Assembly: GCA_001661515.1 (NCBI GenBank)
Contig: LUVW01000007.1
Location: 585,008-642,709, forward strand
Source of the DNA: Capniomyces stellatus
Lineage: Eukaryota; Kickxellomycota; Harpellomycetes; Harpellales; Legeriomycetaceae
Direction of reading: 5' to 3'
Length of the DNA stretch: 57,702 nucleotides
The translations under genes were made by a program, and so were the position numbers. The first letter of the stretch is position 1, and the number at the start of each line of letters is the position of its first letter. Below the pieces are notes generated by a model. The model saw only the letters and a list, made by a program, of their open reading frames with translations. It ran no database searches and was not told the DNA's origin. This document shows, piece by piece, positions 1 through 10,421 of the stretch.

Positions 1-368
1 TGAACTGTACACTCTTTTTTTAGGCGTAATGTTTTGAATCCCCTTTATAACCGTAGCAATTTACCCGGGTTGCTTTCAATTAATCTAAACCGAGATCATA
101 GATGTTGAATATTTACCTATCCATCTATGACTAAATCACCTAAACGAACAGAATTAATTGACTTGATATGCGCAATACAGCTTTACATTTGCGCCAACAA
201 CACTTTGCTATCTTAGATGATTCATGACTCAACACACTCACCAAACGGAAGTTATTAACATTTATTTCTTGTCCCAACTAACTGTAGCCATCTATATAAA
301 GATCGCTTTTACATTTCAATTTTATTTTGACGGCGTAATTGGTTTGTAAGTGTAGAATCTTAAAGTTA
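1..368. other. AT-rich stretch, nothing recognised
   Basis: No open frame of useful length, tRNA or recognisable repeat boundary is visible before the first LTR-like repeat. Confidence 0.5.
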
Positions 369-710
369 TATAGTTTGAATTTCCGACTTAATATATTACC
401 TGCATATATTACTGTTAACTGCTAGTCTTATTCTGATCTCACTCGAGATCGTCCGTATCTGATGTTTGTATATCTTTTATTGCTAAGTAAAAACTAGAAA
501 GATTCACTCCTTTGAGTCGATTCTCATTTCCTTATAACTAAATAACTAACTAACTAAATAAAATAACTAAATAATTAATGATAATAATGAGCACATCCAA
601 TCGGACCTCTAAACACTGTTGATAAAACCACGAGGGGGCAAAACCCAACTGTACTTAGGTTCTCGACTATATTATTCTTTATTACTTTTGGTCGTATTAT
701 ATATACGACA
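369..710 (+). repeat. LTR-like direct repeat, copy 1
   Basis: This ~342-bp segment is repeated 1018 bp downstream (1387-1728), roughly nine in ten positions alike by eye and with the same length. Both copies share an internal block of short AACTAA-type repeats, the segment GAGCACATCCAATCGGACCT and the end GTCGTATTATATATACGACA. This copy starts TA rather than TG and I see no target-site duplication around it, so it may be an older or damaged LTR. Orientation is arbitrary because no coding region is present. Confidence 0.65.
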
Positions 711-1386
711 CATTTGCTGTATATAAATACAACATGAAAATGTTATAGTTGAGATTTTATCCCACGGGTTTTTACATAACATTGACCCAATAACTATAAC
801 ATTTTTTATTTATTTATGATTTACTTTTTTTATTTTTTATTGAAATTTATTAATTTGAACGTTAATAAATGTGAAAAGTTATGAAAGTTACTATAGTAAG
901 AATAGTGTCTATTTAATTCGAGTTGATCCTAATTTGGATTTGGGGTCAGTCGAGTAAAAATGTTATTTTATCTTCTCTAGGTTCTTCACCTGGCTCAAAA
1001 ACAAACCATTGGCATTTGATTTTGACCCATTTTTTTGTAAGTGTATTTCTGTTTCTAAGCGATAGTTCCTGAACTATTAAATTTTTTAAATTTACTTTCC
1101 AACGATTGAAAAGTGCCCTTTCGTCTAAATATTTATGATTTATTTATTCAGTTTTATTTTATATATTAAGTTAATATTCTCAGTTAAATAGTTAGTTTTA
1201 TGGAATTGGGTTGAACAGTATCTTTTATTATATAAGTAGTTTATTTTATAAATATAATAAGTCCAAAACATTTTAGAGAAGTCGATCAGTAGAAGATCGT
1301 TTTATAATAGTTATCATAACACCTATAGTGTTATATCTTAGACCAGGCAATCAAAAATTGGAGGATTCTAAAAAGTCTAAAATTTC
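711..1386. other. Spacer between the two LTR-like repeats
   Basis: This 676-bp stretch is AT-rich and holds no reading frame resembling gag or pol. If the two flanking repeats were the ends of one element, it would be a small non-autonomous one. The lack of a matching duplication outside the pair argues instead for two independent solo LTRs. A 14-bp inverted repeat lies at 737-805. Confidence 0.5.
737..805. repeat. 14-bp perfect inverted repeat pair
   Basis: AAAATGTTATAGTT at 737-750 is the exact reverse complement of AACTATAACATTTT at 792-805, with 41 bp between. The core begins TG and ends CA, like the ends of an LTR or a tiny internally deleted element, but no target-site duplication is seen. 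It could also fold as a hairpin. Confidence 0.6.
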
Positions 1387-1728
1387 TGTAGTGTGAATTT
1401 CCGGCTTAAAATATCACCTGCATATACTACTGTTAACTGCTAGTCTTATTTTGATCTCACTGGAGATCGTCCGTATCTTAATGTTGCTGTATCTTTATTG
1501 CTAAGTAAAAACTAGGAAGATTCACTCCTTTGAGTCGAATCTCATATCCTTATAACTAAATAACTAACTAACTAAATAAAATAACTAAATAATTAATGAT
1601 AATAATGAGCACATCCAATCGGACCTCTAAATACTGTTGATAAAACCACAAGGGGACAAAACTCAACTGTACATAGCTGTTTGATTATATTATTCACTAT
1701 TACTTTTGGTCGTATTATATATACGACA
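1387..1728 (+). mobile_element. Solo LTR just upstream of a tRNA gene, copy 2
   Basis: The segment starts TG (1387) and ends CA (1728), as retroviral-type LTRs do. It is flanked by the 4-bp direct repeat TTTC (1383-1386 and 1729-1732), consistent with a target-site duplication; a 5-bp reading (ATTTC) is possible if the final A is counted as target. It ends 9 bp before the first base of the tRNA-Ser gene. Known Ty3- and Ty1-type elements integrate upstream of pol III genes, so a tRNA-targeting LTR retrotransposon is the natural explanation. The internal protein-coding part is absent, so the superfamily cannot be read from this window. Confidence 0.65.
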
Positions 1729-1737
1729 TTTCAACCA

Positions 1738-1819
1738 GTCACTTTGGCGGAGTGGTTAACGCGGTGGCCTGCTAAGCCATTTCCCTTTGGGAGCGCAGGT
1801 TCGAATCCTGCAGGTGACG
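1738..1819 (+). tRNA. tRNA-Ser (anticodon GCU)
   Basis: The acceptor stem GTCACTT pairs with AGGTGAC (one G-T wobble), followed by discriminator G. The anticodon stem GTGGC/GCCAT encloses loop CTGCTAA with anticodon GCT at 1771-1773, reading AGC/AGU serine codons. The long variable arm with CCC-TTT-GGG stem is typical of serine tRNA. The pol III A box (TGGCGGAGTGG, 1745-1755) and B box (GGTTCGAATCC, 1798-1808) are canonical. There is no intron and no encoded CCA. Confidence 0.97.
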
Positions 1820-1825
1820 CATAAA

Positions 1826-1829
1826 TTTT
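1826..1829 (+). terminator. Pol III T-run after the tRNA
   Basis: A TTTT run begins 7 bp after the tRNA discriminator base, the usual position for pol III termination. A longer T run at about 1864-1872 could act as backup. Confidence 0.6.
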
Positions 1830-2582
1830 GTTGTAAATTAAAACACAGAGATGGATGGTGTGAGTATTCTTCTTACACCACTTTTTTTTTATATGTCCAG
1901 ATTACTGCAAGAAATAAACAGAATGGTAAAAGTACTGCTTTGAAAGCAATAACACTAACGAACGGCCAAGCCTTTAATTTCATTAAAATTTATGCAAAAA
2001 TAAAAATAATGACCCATTGAATTGCTGGGAAGCCTTTAGTTTTATTTCTAAACTCAGCACAATGTTGATGAAACTTGTGCGTCGTTTGTGTTATTGGTAG
2101 AGTAGTGCAAGCATGTGTAAGGTAAGAGCGGGAGCCTTTATAGCTTCAGGGTTTAACTAAAGCAAGCTGATATATGTTTAAAGCCTGGCTTTTAGGCTGT
2201 GTATATTTTGCAAGGTTATAAATGGTTAAATAAAGGCATGAACTCGAAACACTGACGAATTTATGCTAGAGCTGAACTTTGTGTTTCATTAAACAACAAA
2301 TGGGGTTGATCAAGCAAAACAAGCTTGTAAAATTAAAAAAATCAATTGAAAAAATGCAAAATAAAAAGTGCTTTGTCCAAGCTATAAAAAAAAGTACTTT
2401 TCAAATAAATCAATGTAGATTTTTCAAACGTACTTCTAATACTCGAGAGCAAAAAATTTGTGTTTAAAGTTTGAAAGGTTTATATCTAAAACTTGTAAAG
2501 CTTGATTTTTCAAATTTGAGCAATATTTTTTTTTTAAAAAGAAACTGTTTTTAAGCTAAACAAGAGTAAATATACAGAAAGA
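1830..2582. other. Gap between the tRNA and CDC37
   Basis: AT-rich with no supported gene. Short open frames (for example 2279-2467) have no recognisable content. The right end should contain the CDC37 promoter and 5' UTR. Confidence 0.5.
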
Positions 2583-4245
2583 ATGGTTCTCGACTACTCA
2601 AAATGGGACAACTTGGAGATTTCGGATGACTCGGATGTAGAAGTCCATCCTAATATCGAAAAGGGGACATTTATCCGTCTAAGACAGCAAAAGATTAGAC
2701 AAGATAGGGAGAGCAGGAAACAGGAGTTGGCTAGCTTGCAAATAGAAATCCCTATGAACAAGGAGCTGATGAAGAAGATTGAGAGTCTGAAGGCTGAGAT
2801 AGTTGCGGAAACTTCCGAAGAGTTTGCAGACAGAGTTTTGAGCTGGATGTCAGTGATTGAACGACAAACAAAGTTTATGAAGCAAAGAGAGGAGGATGCT
2901 AAACGAGGGATACAGTCTGAAATGCCTACTATCGATGAGATGATGGATGGTTTGATTTTGCGAGTGCAGGAGGAATTAGTCAACAACAACAAAGCAAAGG
3001 CAAGCATTGAAGAAAAGAAGGAGGAGACCGTGAAATTGCTTTCAAAGCATATAGCAAATCTTGTTGAAAGAGAGAAGATGGCTATAGAAAAAATAGAAAC
3101 GATTAAGAGGGAGCAAAGGCATCATTTGTCTGCAGACGACGTGTCCAAAGAAGGGTTCAGCAAGACTGTAAGTGTTGTAGCACGTTATTGGTATTCATGA
3201 GATATCATGCCATATCTTGGATTGGTAGTGAATAATGTCCTGGTTTACTTAATTTTGCTGAGCGTAGATAATCACAAAGAACGACAAAGACAAAAAGACG
3301 ATTAAAACCAAAACAACAACGGTTGAGATTTTGAATCCACACGTTTTAGATCAGGTAATTTGACGGCTGGTTGCACCGGGAGAGTTATTTTTGGCAATTG
3401 ATTCAGACAGATCATACCATATTTTGCCGAATTGGTTCCGAATTACTTGTACACTAAACAAGGATACATATTGTTTATTAAATTCTTTATTTTTTTTTAA
3501 AAAAAAAACAACAAAAAAAATCACTGTATTATAGGATTCCAACAGAGATATCAGCAAGAAAAAGACGGAGGAACACGAAGAGGTTATAAATAATGCAAAG
3601 GAAGACGACGAAGAGATTCTTGATTTGTCCGCTATGAACAAAAAGTTTGGAGACCTTAAAACTATGGATCAAACACAGGACTTTGTTCAAAACAATATCC
3701 AGATTATCAGCGAAAAGAACTCGGACCAAATACTGGCACATGCGTTCGAATTACAAATGGAGGGCAAGCCTGAGCTAGCTAAGCAGTACGTTAGACAGTC
3801 GTTGGTGCTGACTTATATCATGAAAATGGGCACAACCGGAGCTCGCACCTTCTTTGCGAAAGTCGGGCAAACAGGCTCCCCAGGGCACTCGATGTTCTAC
3901 GGTGATGTTGAACAAAGGTATGCACACATTGTTCAGAGGTGCAAAGTGCTAGAGGCTGAGCAAACTGAAGATGTTGTTGAAAGCATACAGCTCCAGACCG
4001 ACGACCCAAACAACGAGATCAGAATAGTTGTGCCTGACGAGTCTAAGCCCGAAGACGCTGATGCTTTAAAGATATTTAAGCGTTTGCCCAGCGATTTCCA
4101 GGAAGCCCTCAAGGAAGGAACCATACAAGCCCTTAATAAATGTCTGGCCAAGGTTTCAGGAAAAGAGGCCGAGGATATCCTGGCTATCTGTGGCGAAGGT
4201 GGTTTTTTGGTTATTGATGAGGAGATATTGGTGGGAAAAGATTAG
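2583..4245 (+). CDS. CDC37: Hsp90 co-chaperone Cdc37
   Basis: Cdc37 loads protein kinase clients onto Hsp90 in the cytosol. Three exons are inferred: 2583-3167, 3268-3354 and 3535-4245, giving about 460 residues (yeast Cdc37 is about 506). The N-terminus has the conserved kinase-binding motif: a YSKWD start, then Ser14 in an acidic ISDDSD context (the CK2 phosphorylation site essential for function in the family) followed by VHPNIEKGTF. A charged coiled coil spans roughly residues 50-190, then the Hsp90-binding region with QYVRQSLVLTYI and GHSMFYGDVEQRYAHI. Introns are 100 bp and 180 bp with GTAAGT and GTAATT donors; both are phase 0. The second exon is short and lysine-rich, so its exact acceptor (3267 or 3262) is less sure. 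Identity is clear. Confidence 0.93.
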
Positions 4246-6774
4246 TTTGGGTTGCTCACAGCTCTCTTTATCCTTTTTTTTTCCTGTTGCTTTTTTATCT
4301 CTTCTTATTTTTATATACGGTGAACCGGGATAGACCTTTACTTTATTTTATTGATCAATTCTGATTCTTATTAACCAAATTGTGAAAATAACAAGAGTCA
4401 AAGACCAATCGCTGATTTTTTTGTCTGTTTTCCTTTTTTTTTATCAAGTGTTATGAAATCATATAAACCGTACATGCTAGTTTAATAACGCTCGGAATAG
4501 ACGGATTGGTTAGCTTGACCACTTTGTCAAATATGTACTTGGAGTTATGACTTGTTTATGCGTTGGGGTTCCATTTATATTTTATTTTTTTATCGAAATA
4601 CTGGCGTTTCATTTCTATTTTTGTGCATGTCAATTTTTAGTGTCAACGGCGCATTAAAAATGGCGGCATTGTCTTGTGATATTCCGGAGTTTTTGTTGTA
4701 CATATTATCGTGTTATTTTCATTGGCATTGATGTGCTCAAGTTGTTTTTCTTGAACAGGTTAATATTGTAAACATAGTGTAAGAATGTAAGGTATAACTT
4801 GTATATCGGGAATGCTGTGTTAAACTTGTATTTTCTTTCTTGCTTTTTTTTTTCTCTTGCGTTGGGGTTTTTTTTATATCGAGCTGAGAATTCATTTTAC
4901 CTTTAATTTTATTACATTCCCATCCATGATTTGCTTCGAGTATTACATACTCAGACCACCAAAGTCGTTGAGCTAAGACTGGCGAGTCGACTCGAACTGG
5001 TTGCTGGGGTTTTTTTTTGATTGTTTCTGATTGTTTTTATTGTTTTTTTTTATTGTTTCTTGAATTCAAACCGCCTGTGGATTTTACATGATTTTTACTT
5101 TACGAGTATATAAAAACATTTTGTGCGCGATAATGTTGATCAGTGAGTATCTAGGCGTCTGATGTAAAGCTTGTCACTCAGAAGATAACAATTTGTATTT
5201 ACTACCAAACGAATAGCATAATACATCTTATACAACGCAATGGTATTGGCTTTCATACTCAAGTGATTGTAATTCCTTTCAATTGTAAGACTGTCAATAC
5301 TTAAAGATTCTAGTTGACCTGGTCATGTTTGTTAATATTAGCAACTCTGCATACTCCTTTATAGTGTAAACAGGATTCGATTATCCACGGCTAATTCTCA
5401 GCAGTCTAGCTGTGTGTTTAGCATAGGTGACTTGGCTGAAAAAGCGAATGGCTGTTCCTTTGAGAAACAAGTCATTTGTCGTGGCAGTTTATTTTTACAA
5501 CGTCAGGGTTAACTTGATTAATATAGCCATGAGTGAAGCAAACAAGCCCATGTATACCAAAAGCGGTTTAGGGCCAATTTAGTCTAATTTTACTTTTGGC
5601 CCGTTTCCTATTAGTCTAACATTTCATTTATTTTGTTGACCAAATATACTATTTTTTAATTTTTTTTAATTTTTATTTTACGAATATATTAAAATTGCTA
5701 TTTTGATACGAGATATGTATTGTGGTAAAAGAAAGTGGTGTTGAGAAATTTGTGATACAAGGCTTTGGAGTGGTTTGATGTATAGCCGAACTTGGTGTAT
5801 TTCGGAAGGCTAAAGAGGCTAGTTTTAACACATTTTAATTTCACGTTTAAAATAGTTTCCCATACATTTCAACAAAGAAAAGGAGTAATAGTTGAATTCA
5901 ACTTTTAAAGCCTATTTGTGATGAAGAGTTTTAAACAAAGAAGCTAATGTTTTTTTATCTAGGCTTTTAAAGCTTTTTAGCGATAATTTTATTTTGTTTT
6001 TAGCGATAATTTTAAAATGAGTTTAATCTGAGATATTGCAATAGTTCTAAAGAAAAGTGATATTTGTTGGCAAATAAAAACATAGCTGCTAATTGGGCAA
6101 TAAGGTATGGTGTTTGAATTTAAAAGTGGAATAACAAACACTAGTTAGTCAGATACAGATAAATTGTTACAGGCCTTCAATAAAGGAGGTAAAACTTGAG
6201 CTTGGGCAAGATAGTTATGCATCATTATAGATAAGCTTAATGGTGGAATCAGAATGTTACATAATTTGGGAAAGAAAATGCGTAAAGTAAAAAAGAAGCA
6301 AAGTTGAATAAAATGTCCAAGATTTGAAATTGAAGCTGGAATTAGGATTTTGGAAAAACAGATGTATAAAGCAACCAATTCAAGTTTCAGCTTAATTAAC
6401 TGTTTCATCAAATTCAAAAATTGTAGGAAGGTTGGGCTATTGGCAATTGGCAATTTAAAGCCATCAAAAACACCCTTGTTAATATACAAAGATAATCTCA
6501 CCCCGTTTAAACGAACAAAATAGTAACAATGTTTTCCTTGGTGGACCAAATACAGTATTAAGAACAAAGAAGTCCAATATCATTAAAAAAAAACATAATA
6601 TAAATATAAATATACTTTTAAAAGAATCAACCAGGTACTTTGTGTAGTCCAAGTGCCGGGGAAAAAGAAAAAAAATAGAGAACAAAGAACCAGGTTCAAA
6701 ACAATAATACTTGACTTGGTGGGCAGTAACTAAAAGCAAAAGCCAAACGTGACCAAGTAAAAGCAAAGCAAAAA
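4246..6774. other. Long gene-free interval
   Basis: About 2.5 kb between CDC37 and the SIP5-like gene. I see T-rich and AT-rich DNA without a spliced or unspliced reading frame that resembles a protein. The longest open frame, on the minus strand at 6145-6567, has the random composition expected of AT-rich sequence. The right end must carry the promoter of the next gene. Confidence 0.5.
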
Positions 6775-9224
6775 ATGGGAAACGTACAAGGAAAAGCCTA
6801 CTCTTCAACCTTTGATGGTGGGTCATTGGAGCCAAATGGTATCTATTCTAAAGAATCCAATGATTTCGATTTTAAAGCGGTTGCAAAACTGATAACCGAA
6901 AGAAGGCTAGCACCTTTTTACAAAGGTTCCGAAGACCCCGAGGACATTACTGACGAAGAAATTCACAAGGCACTAGAAGAAATCAATAAACCCACAAGCC
7001 CAAACATTACGCCTTTAAACGCCAAAGTAGAGAACAAACAACATCATAACAGAATGAGCATCACCAAGAGTAAGATATCCGAAGTGATAAACAAGTCAGA
7101 CACGGCAAAAAGTGGCAAAAACGGGCTATTAAAGAGATTTAGACACAGCTTTACATCAAGTGACGTTGGGCTACCTGTTAGAAACGATCCAAGCCCCGAA
7201 AGCACAATTATAAATAACGCGGTCTTAAACTCGCAGGATACAAGGGTCAGCATGTCTTTAGCCAGCAGCACTATAGACAGTAGACGGAGCGAGTACAACA
7301 ATTTTATTAGAAGGGATTTGGAGTGTCCAATATGCTTTTTGTATTACCCTAAAAACATCAACTATTCCACCTGTTGCAATAAACCCATCTGCACAGAGTG
7401 CTTTGTACAGTTCAAGCGCACAGACAAACATCTGGGACCCATATCGTAAGCAACATTAACAACGTTACTATTCCCACTCTATAATTTACTATGTTGGAGT
7501 CGTATATTGTCAGAATCTGTACTTTATTTTAAAAGAAGAGGTATGCCAATGGCATTATCTTTATACGCAAAGCGGGGCGAGGGGGGGGGAGGGGGGCAAT
7601 AAGGAAGGAGATATAGTGTGTGTGTTAAGATTGAGGGAGGGGGTGTATTGATTTTACCAATAACATCACTGCTTTTTATTTGCAATATAGCTGCCCGTAC
7701 TGTGTTCATGAAGGCTTCACCGTGCTGTACAAACCACCCGCAGTTCTCTTAACGTCAGGCTCTGATCATCAGTGGGTTCACAAAGCGAGTTCGCACGTGG
7801 TTAGTTTAGATAATAACACTATGATTTGGTTGTTCTAGTTGGATTAGTTGGTGCTTTGAAGATTGGATGTTTAGTTTTAAAAACAAATTGCTGAAAACCC
7901 AGAATTGGCTGATACTTAATTTTACTGAGTTTATGCTTATAAAAACAAATTAGAAGGTTCCAGGAATAATCTTGCATCAAAGAGCAAAGTCACATTCAGT
8001 TATTTCGGTGAGAGATGTCCGGGTTACTTGTGGTAAGTAAAACTCCTGGTTTTTTTTTTGCTTGTGCGCTTTTTTTTTATTTGGATAGCAGGGCTATTGA
8101 TGTGAATTAGTCGAGAAGGCGGCCGTGTATTTGCAAAGTGTGTATATCAAATGATAAAAGTTTGTCGGATTGTTTTAGTCCAGTTGGCTGACGTATACCC
8201 TATTATGCACACATTATTATATGCTTGATTAGACGATGTACGGCCGAAGCTGCTGCAGAAACTAGAGGCAGATAGGCTACGGTCAAGCCAAAGGGTCAGC
8301 AACAGGGAGGCTTTGATATCGTCATTGGCAAGAGTTACGGAGCTCCAGAACACACCAACTGCGTTTGAATCAAGGGGTCGTGGCTCTAACCCGAGAGCAG
8401 TGCCAGCAAGGCTGACATCCGAGAATGTAGGCTACTTTAGGGCACTGAGAAATAGTAGAAGCCAAACACTTGACGACTTTCTTATTCAAGAGGTTATTGC
8501 GAACAGCTTGTTGGAGCTCCAGCAGCAGCAGCTTGCACCGCTAGTTGCGTTGGGGGAAAGTGGAGATATGGTGTCTACCCAAGAGCAGATTTCAACCACA
8601 TCAAGCGGGGAGAGCACAAATTTGACGGCGCACTCAAGACAAAGCTCGAATCAGAGCACGGGTCAAAGCTCAAACAAAAGCTCTGATACCGAAGTAACAA
8701 GCTTGGATAACGAGGATATGCTGAGGATGAACTCAAGTCCAGAGTCAGTGATGGAGGTCGAGCTGGGTAGCGCAGGCCGTTTAAGCCAAAACACCATCAA
8801 CGCTTTAGGTACGGACGTGGACTTGGAGAGGAGTGTTGAGCTGAACCCGGCTTCAGATACGGAAAGAAACACAAGAACCGACTCAGAGGATATGCCAAGA
8901 ACAGCCTATAACGAGTGCGAAGGCCTAGAAAAAGGTGTGGCGGTATTGAGTTTAAGCCTGGAAAAGCCGTTTTCCATTGCTGAAAACTCGCGCAAAGTGC
9001 CAATCATTAGCAACCAAACTCTAATCTTGAACTCGAAGCTGGAAAGCAGCGGGAACAAATATTCCACAGAAATCTCTGGGTTTGGTGAAAGAAACAATGT
9101 GTACAAATCAGCTTCGAGCTCCGGAGTCACGCTGCCGAGTGAGCGTATTTCTCGAACGACAGCCCCAAGTGCATCCGTAAAGCTGACACATGCAGGCGAT
9201 GATAAACTTTTAGAAACTGTTTAA
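6775..9224 (+). CDS. SIP5: SIP5-like protein with C-terminal low-complexity half
   Basis: The protein resembles fungal Sip5, a factor found through interaction with the Snf1 kinase in yeast. Proposed exons are 6775-7445, 7691-7799, 7954-8032 and 8233-9224, about 616 residues. It begins MGNVQGK, where Gly2 fits an N-myristoylation signal. The conserved Sip5 zinc-binding block runs across the first splice: [11 protein letters not shown], then a [13 protein letters not shown] segment (residues about 182-215), then SCPYC after the intron. Exon 4 opens with DVRPK plus a basic helix matching the family's DDxRPDW region. The last ~280 residues are rich in Ser/Thr/Asn and look disordered. The first acceptor (7690) is firm; the second intron (donor GTTAGT, acceptor 7953 or 7989) is uncertain. 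Intron 1 carries a G-rich tract. Confidence 0.75.
7573..7596 (+). repeat. G-rich tract inside SIP5 intron 1
   Basis: G runs of 4, 9 and 6 separated by one or two other bases lie in an AT-rich intron. The tract could form a G-quadruplex in DNA or in the sense transcript. Confidence 0.8.
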
Positions 9225-10421
9225 TTTTCCAGGAACACTTGTTTTTTGTTTTTACTAGTGCAAAGCCACAGCGTCCGTTTTGTGTGTATTATTTAGTTTT
9301 CCCTTGTTTTTTTTGGATATCGCGGCTTGCTGTCCTTATTTGGCCGTGGAGGAAAGTTGGCCATTGTTATAACTGTAATTTAACGCGAACAAGAAATGCG
9401 TGTGTAGAATCAAGCCGTTGTTGGTATGGAGAAGAAAGTTTGTGTATACAAGAGGTTAGCTGCGGGCTTTAGAAGCAACCTAACCAAACAAGTCATATTA
9501 TTTACAATGGGGGGTCGCGAACTTTTTGGTTTTTTTTATTTTCTGTTTATCTTATTCTTTTAAGTTATAATACCGCTGCATTTTGCTTTGCTTGGTCTCA
9601 GATTATACATATTTTTTTTTCTTCTTTTCGGTTTATACTATATTTAATCAGAGTTTTTTTTTGGATTTACAAAGGATGTGTATTAGTGGTAGTTTCGATA
9701 AACCAATACATCAAAACCAGATATACCCGTACAATCGGGATAAACCGAATTAGGTTTGAGTACGGTTGTTTGATAACATTAGTGTGGCAATAAAGAAAAA
9801 AGTTGTGACCAAAGTCGACAAAAATTCAAGAGTTGGCGCAAAACTTGCTAGCTGATTGAGCAAGAAGGAGGAGGAGGGGAGAAGAGAATAGAGCAGAATA
9901 CGTTAAACACGGTTATTCTTGACTGAAAAGTTGTTCGTAATAATTTTTACTTTATTTTATTTTTATTTATGTGGTTTATTGGTAACAAAATCAACACAAC
10001 AAAACATACAATATTAAACAATACCATAAAACACTATAAAACACTGTGCTATTTTGATATGTTAAATGACTCTATTAGCCAACACCCCTTCGATCAATTA
10101 GATCGTCCGTACCCGATGGGCATTGGTTCAGGGAGATTGGTGCTACTTTAAGCCTGGACAGGATCAAGTAACGGGGTTTGTGAATGACCTCCAAAAACGA
10201 CGCTGTTTCCAGAACCGTCTTGGTGCTGAGGGTGTCAGAATTCTTGAGAATCTTGGCGGTTGGTTGTTTTAACTGTATAGTAATAGTATTAGCAAATAAA
10301 GGAAAATAAAATAAAAGTTGTAAATTGGTAGCAATAAAGATATATTATAAATATAGTCAAAGTAGTAATGTAAAGACAATTTTAAACCGTCAAAGAGCAA
10401 GAGATCCATTAGCTGTAACGT
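9225..10421. other. Convergent intergenic region
   Basis: This lies between the 3' ends of the SIP5-like gene and NoxR and should hold both 3' UTRs. Open frames at 9239-9472 and 9969-10151 show nothing recognisable. Confidence 0.5.

Noticed and set aside
6145..6567. 140-residue minus-strand frame
   Set aside because: Hydrophobic, no recognisable domain, in an otherwise non-coding interval; typical of chance frames here.
9239..9472. Frame after the SIP5-like stop as a possible extra exon
   Set aside because: No conserved content and a normal in-frame stop at 9222-9224; lies in the expected 3' UTR.
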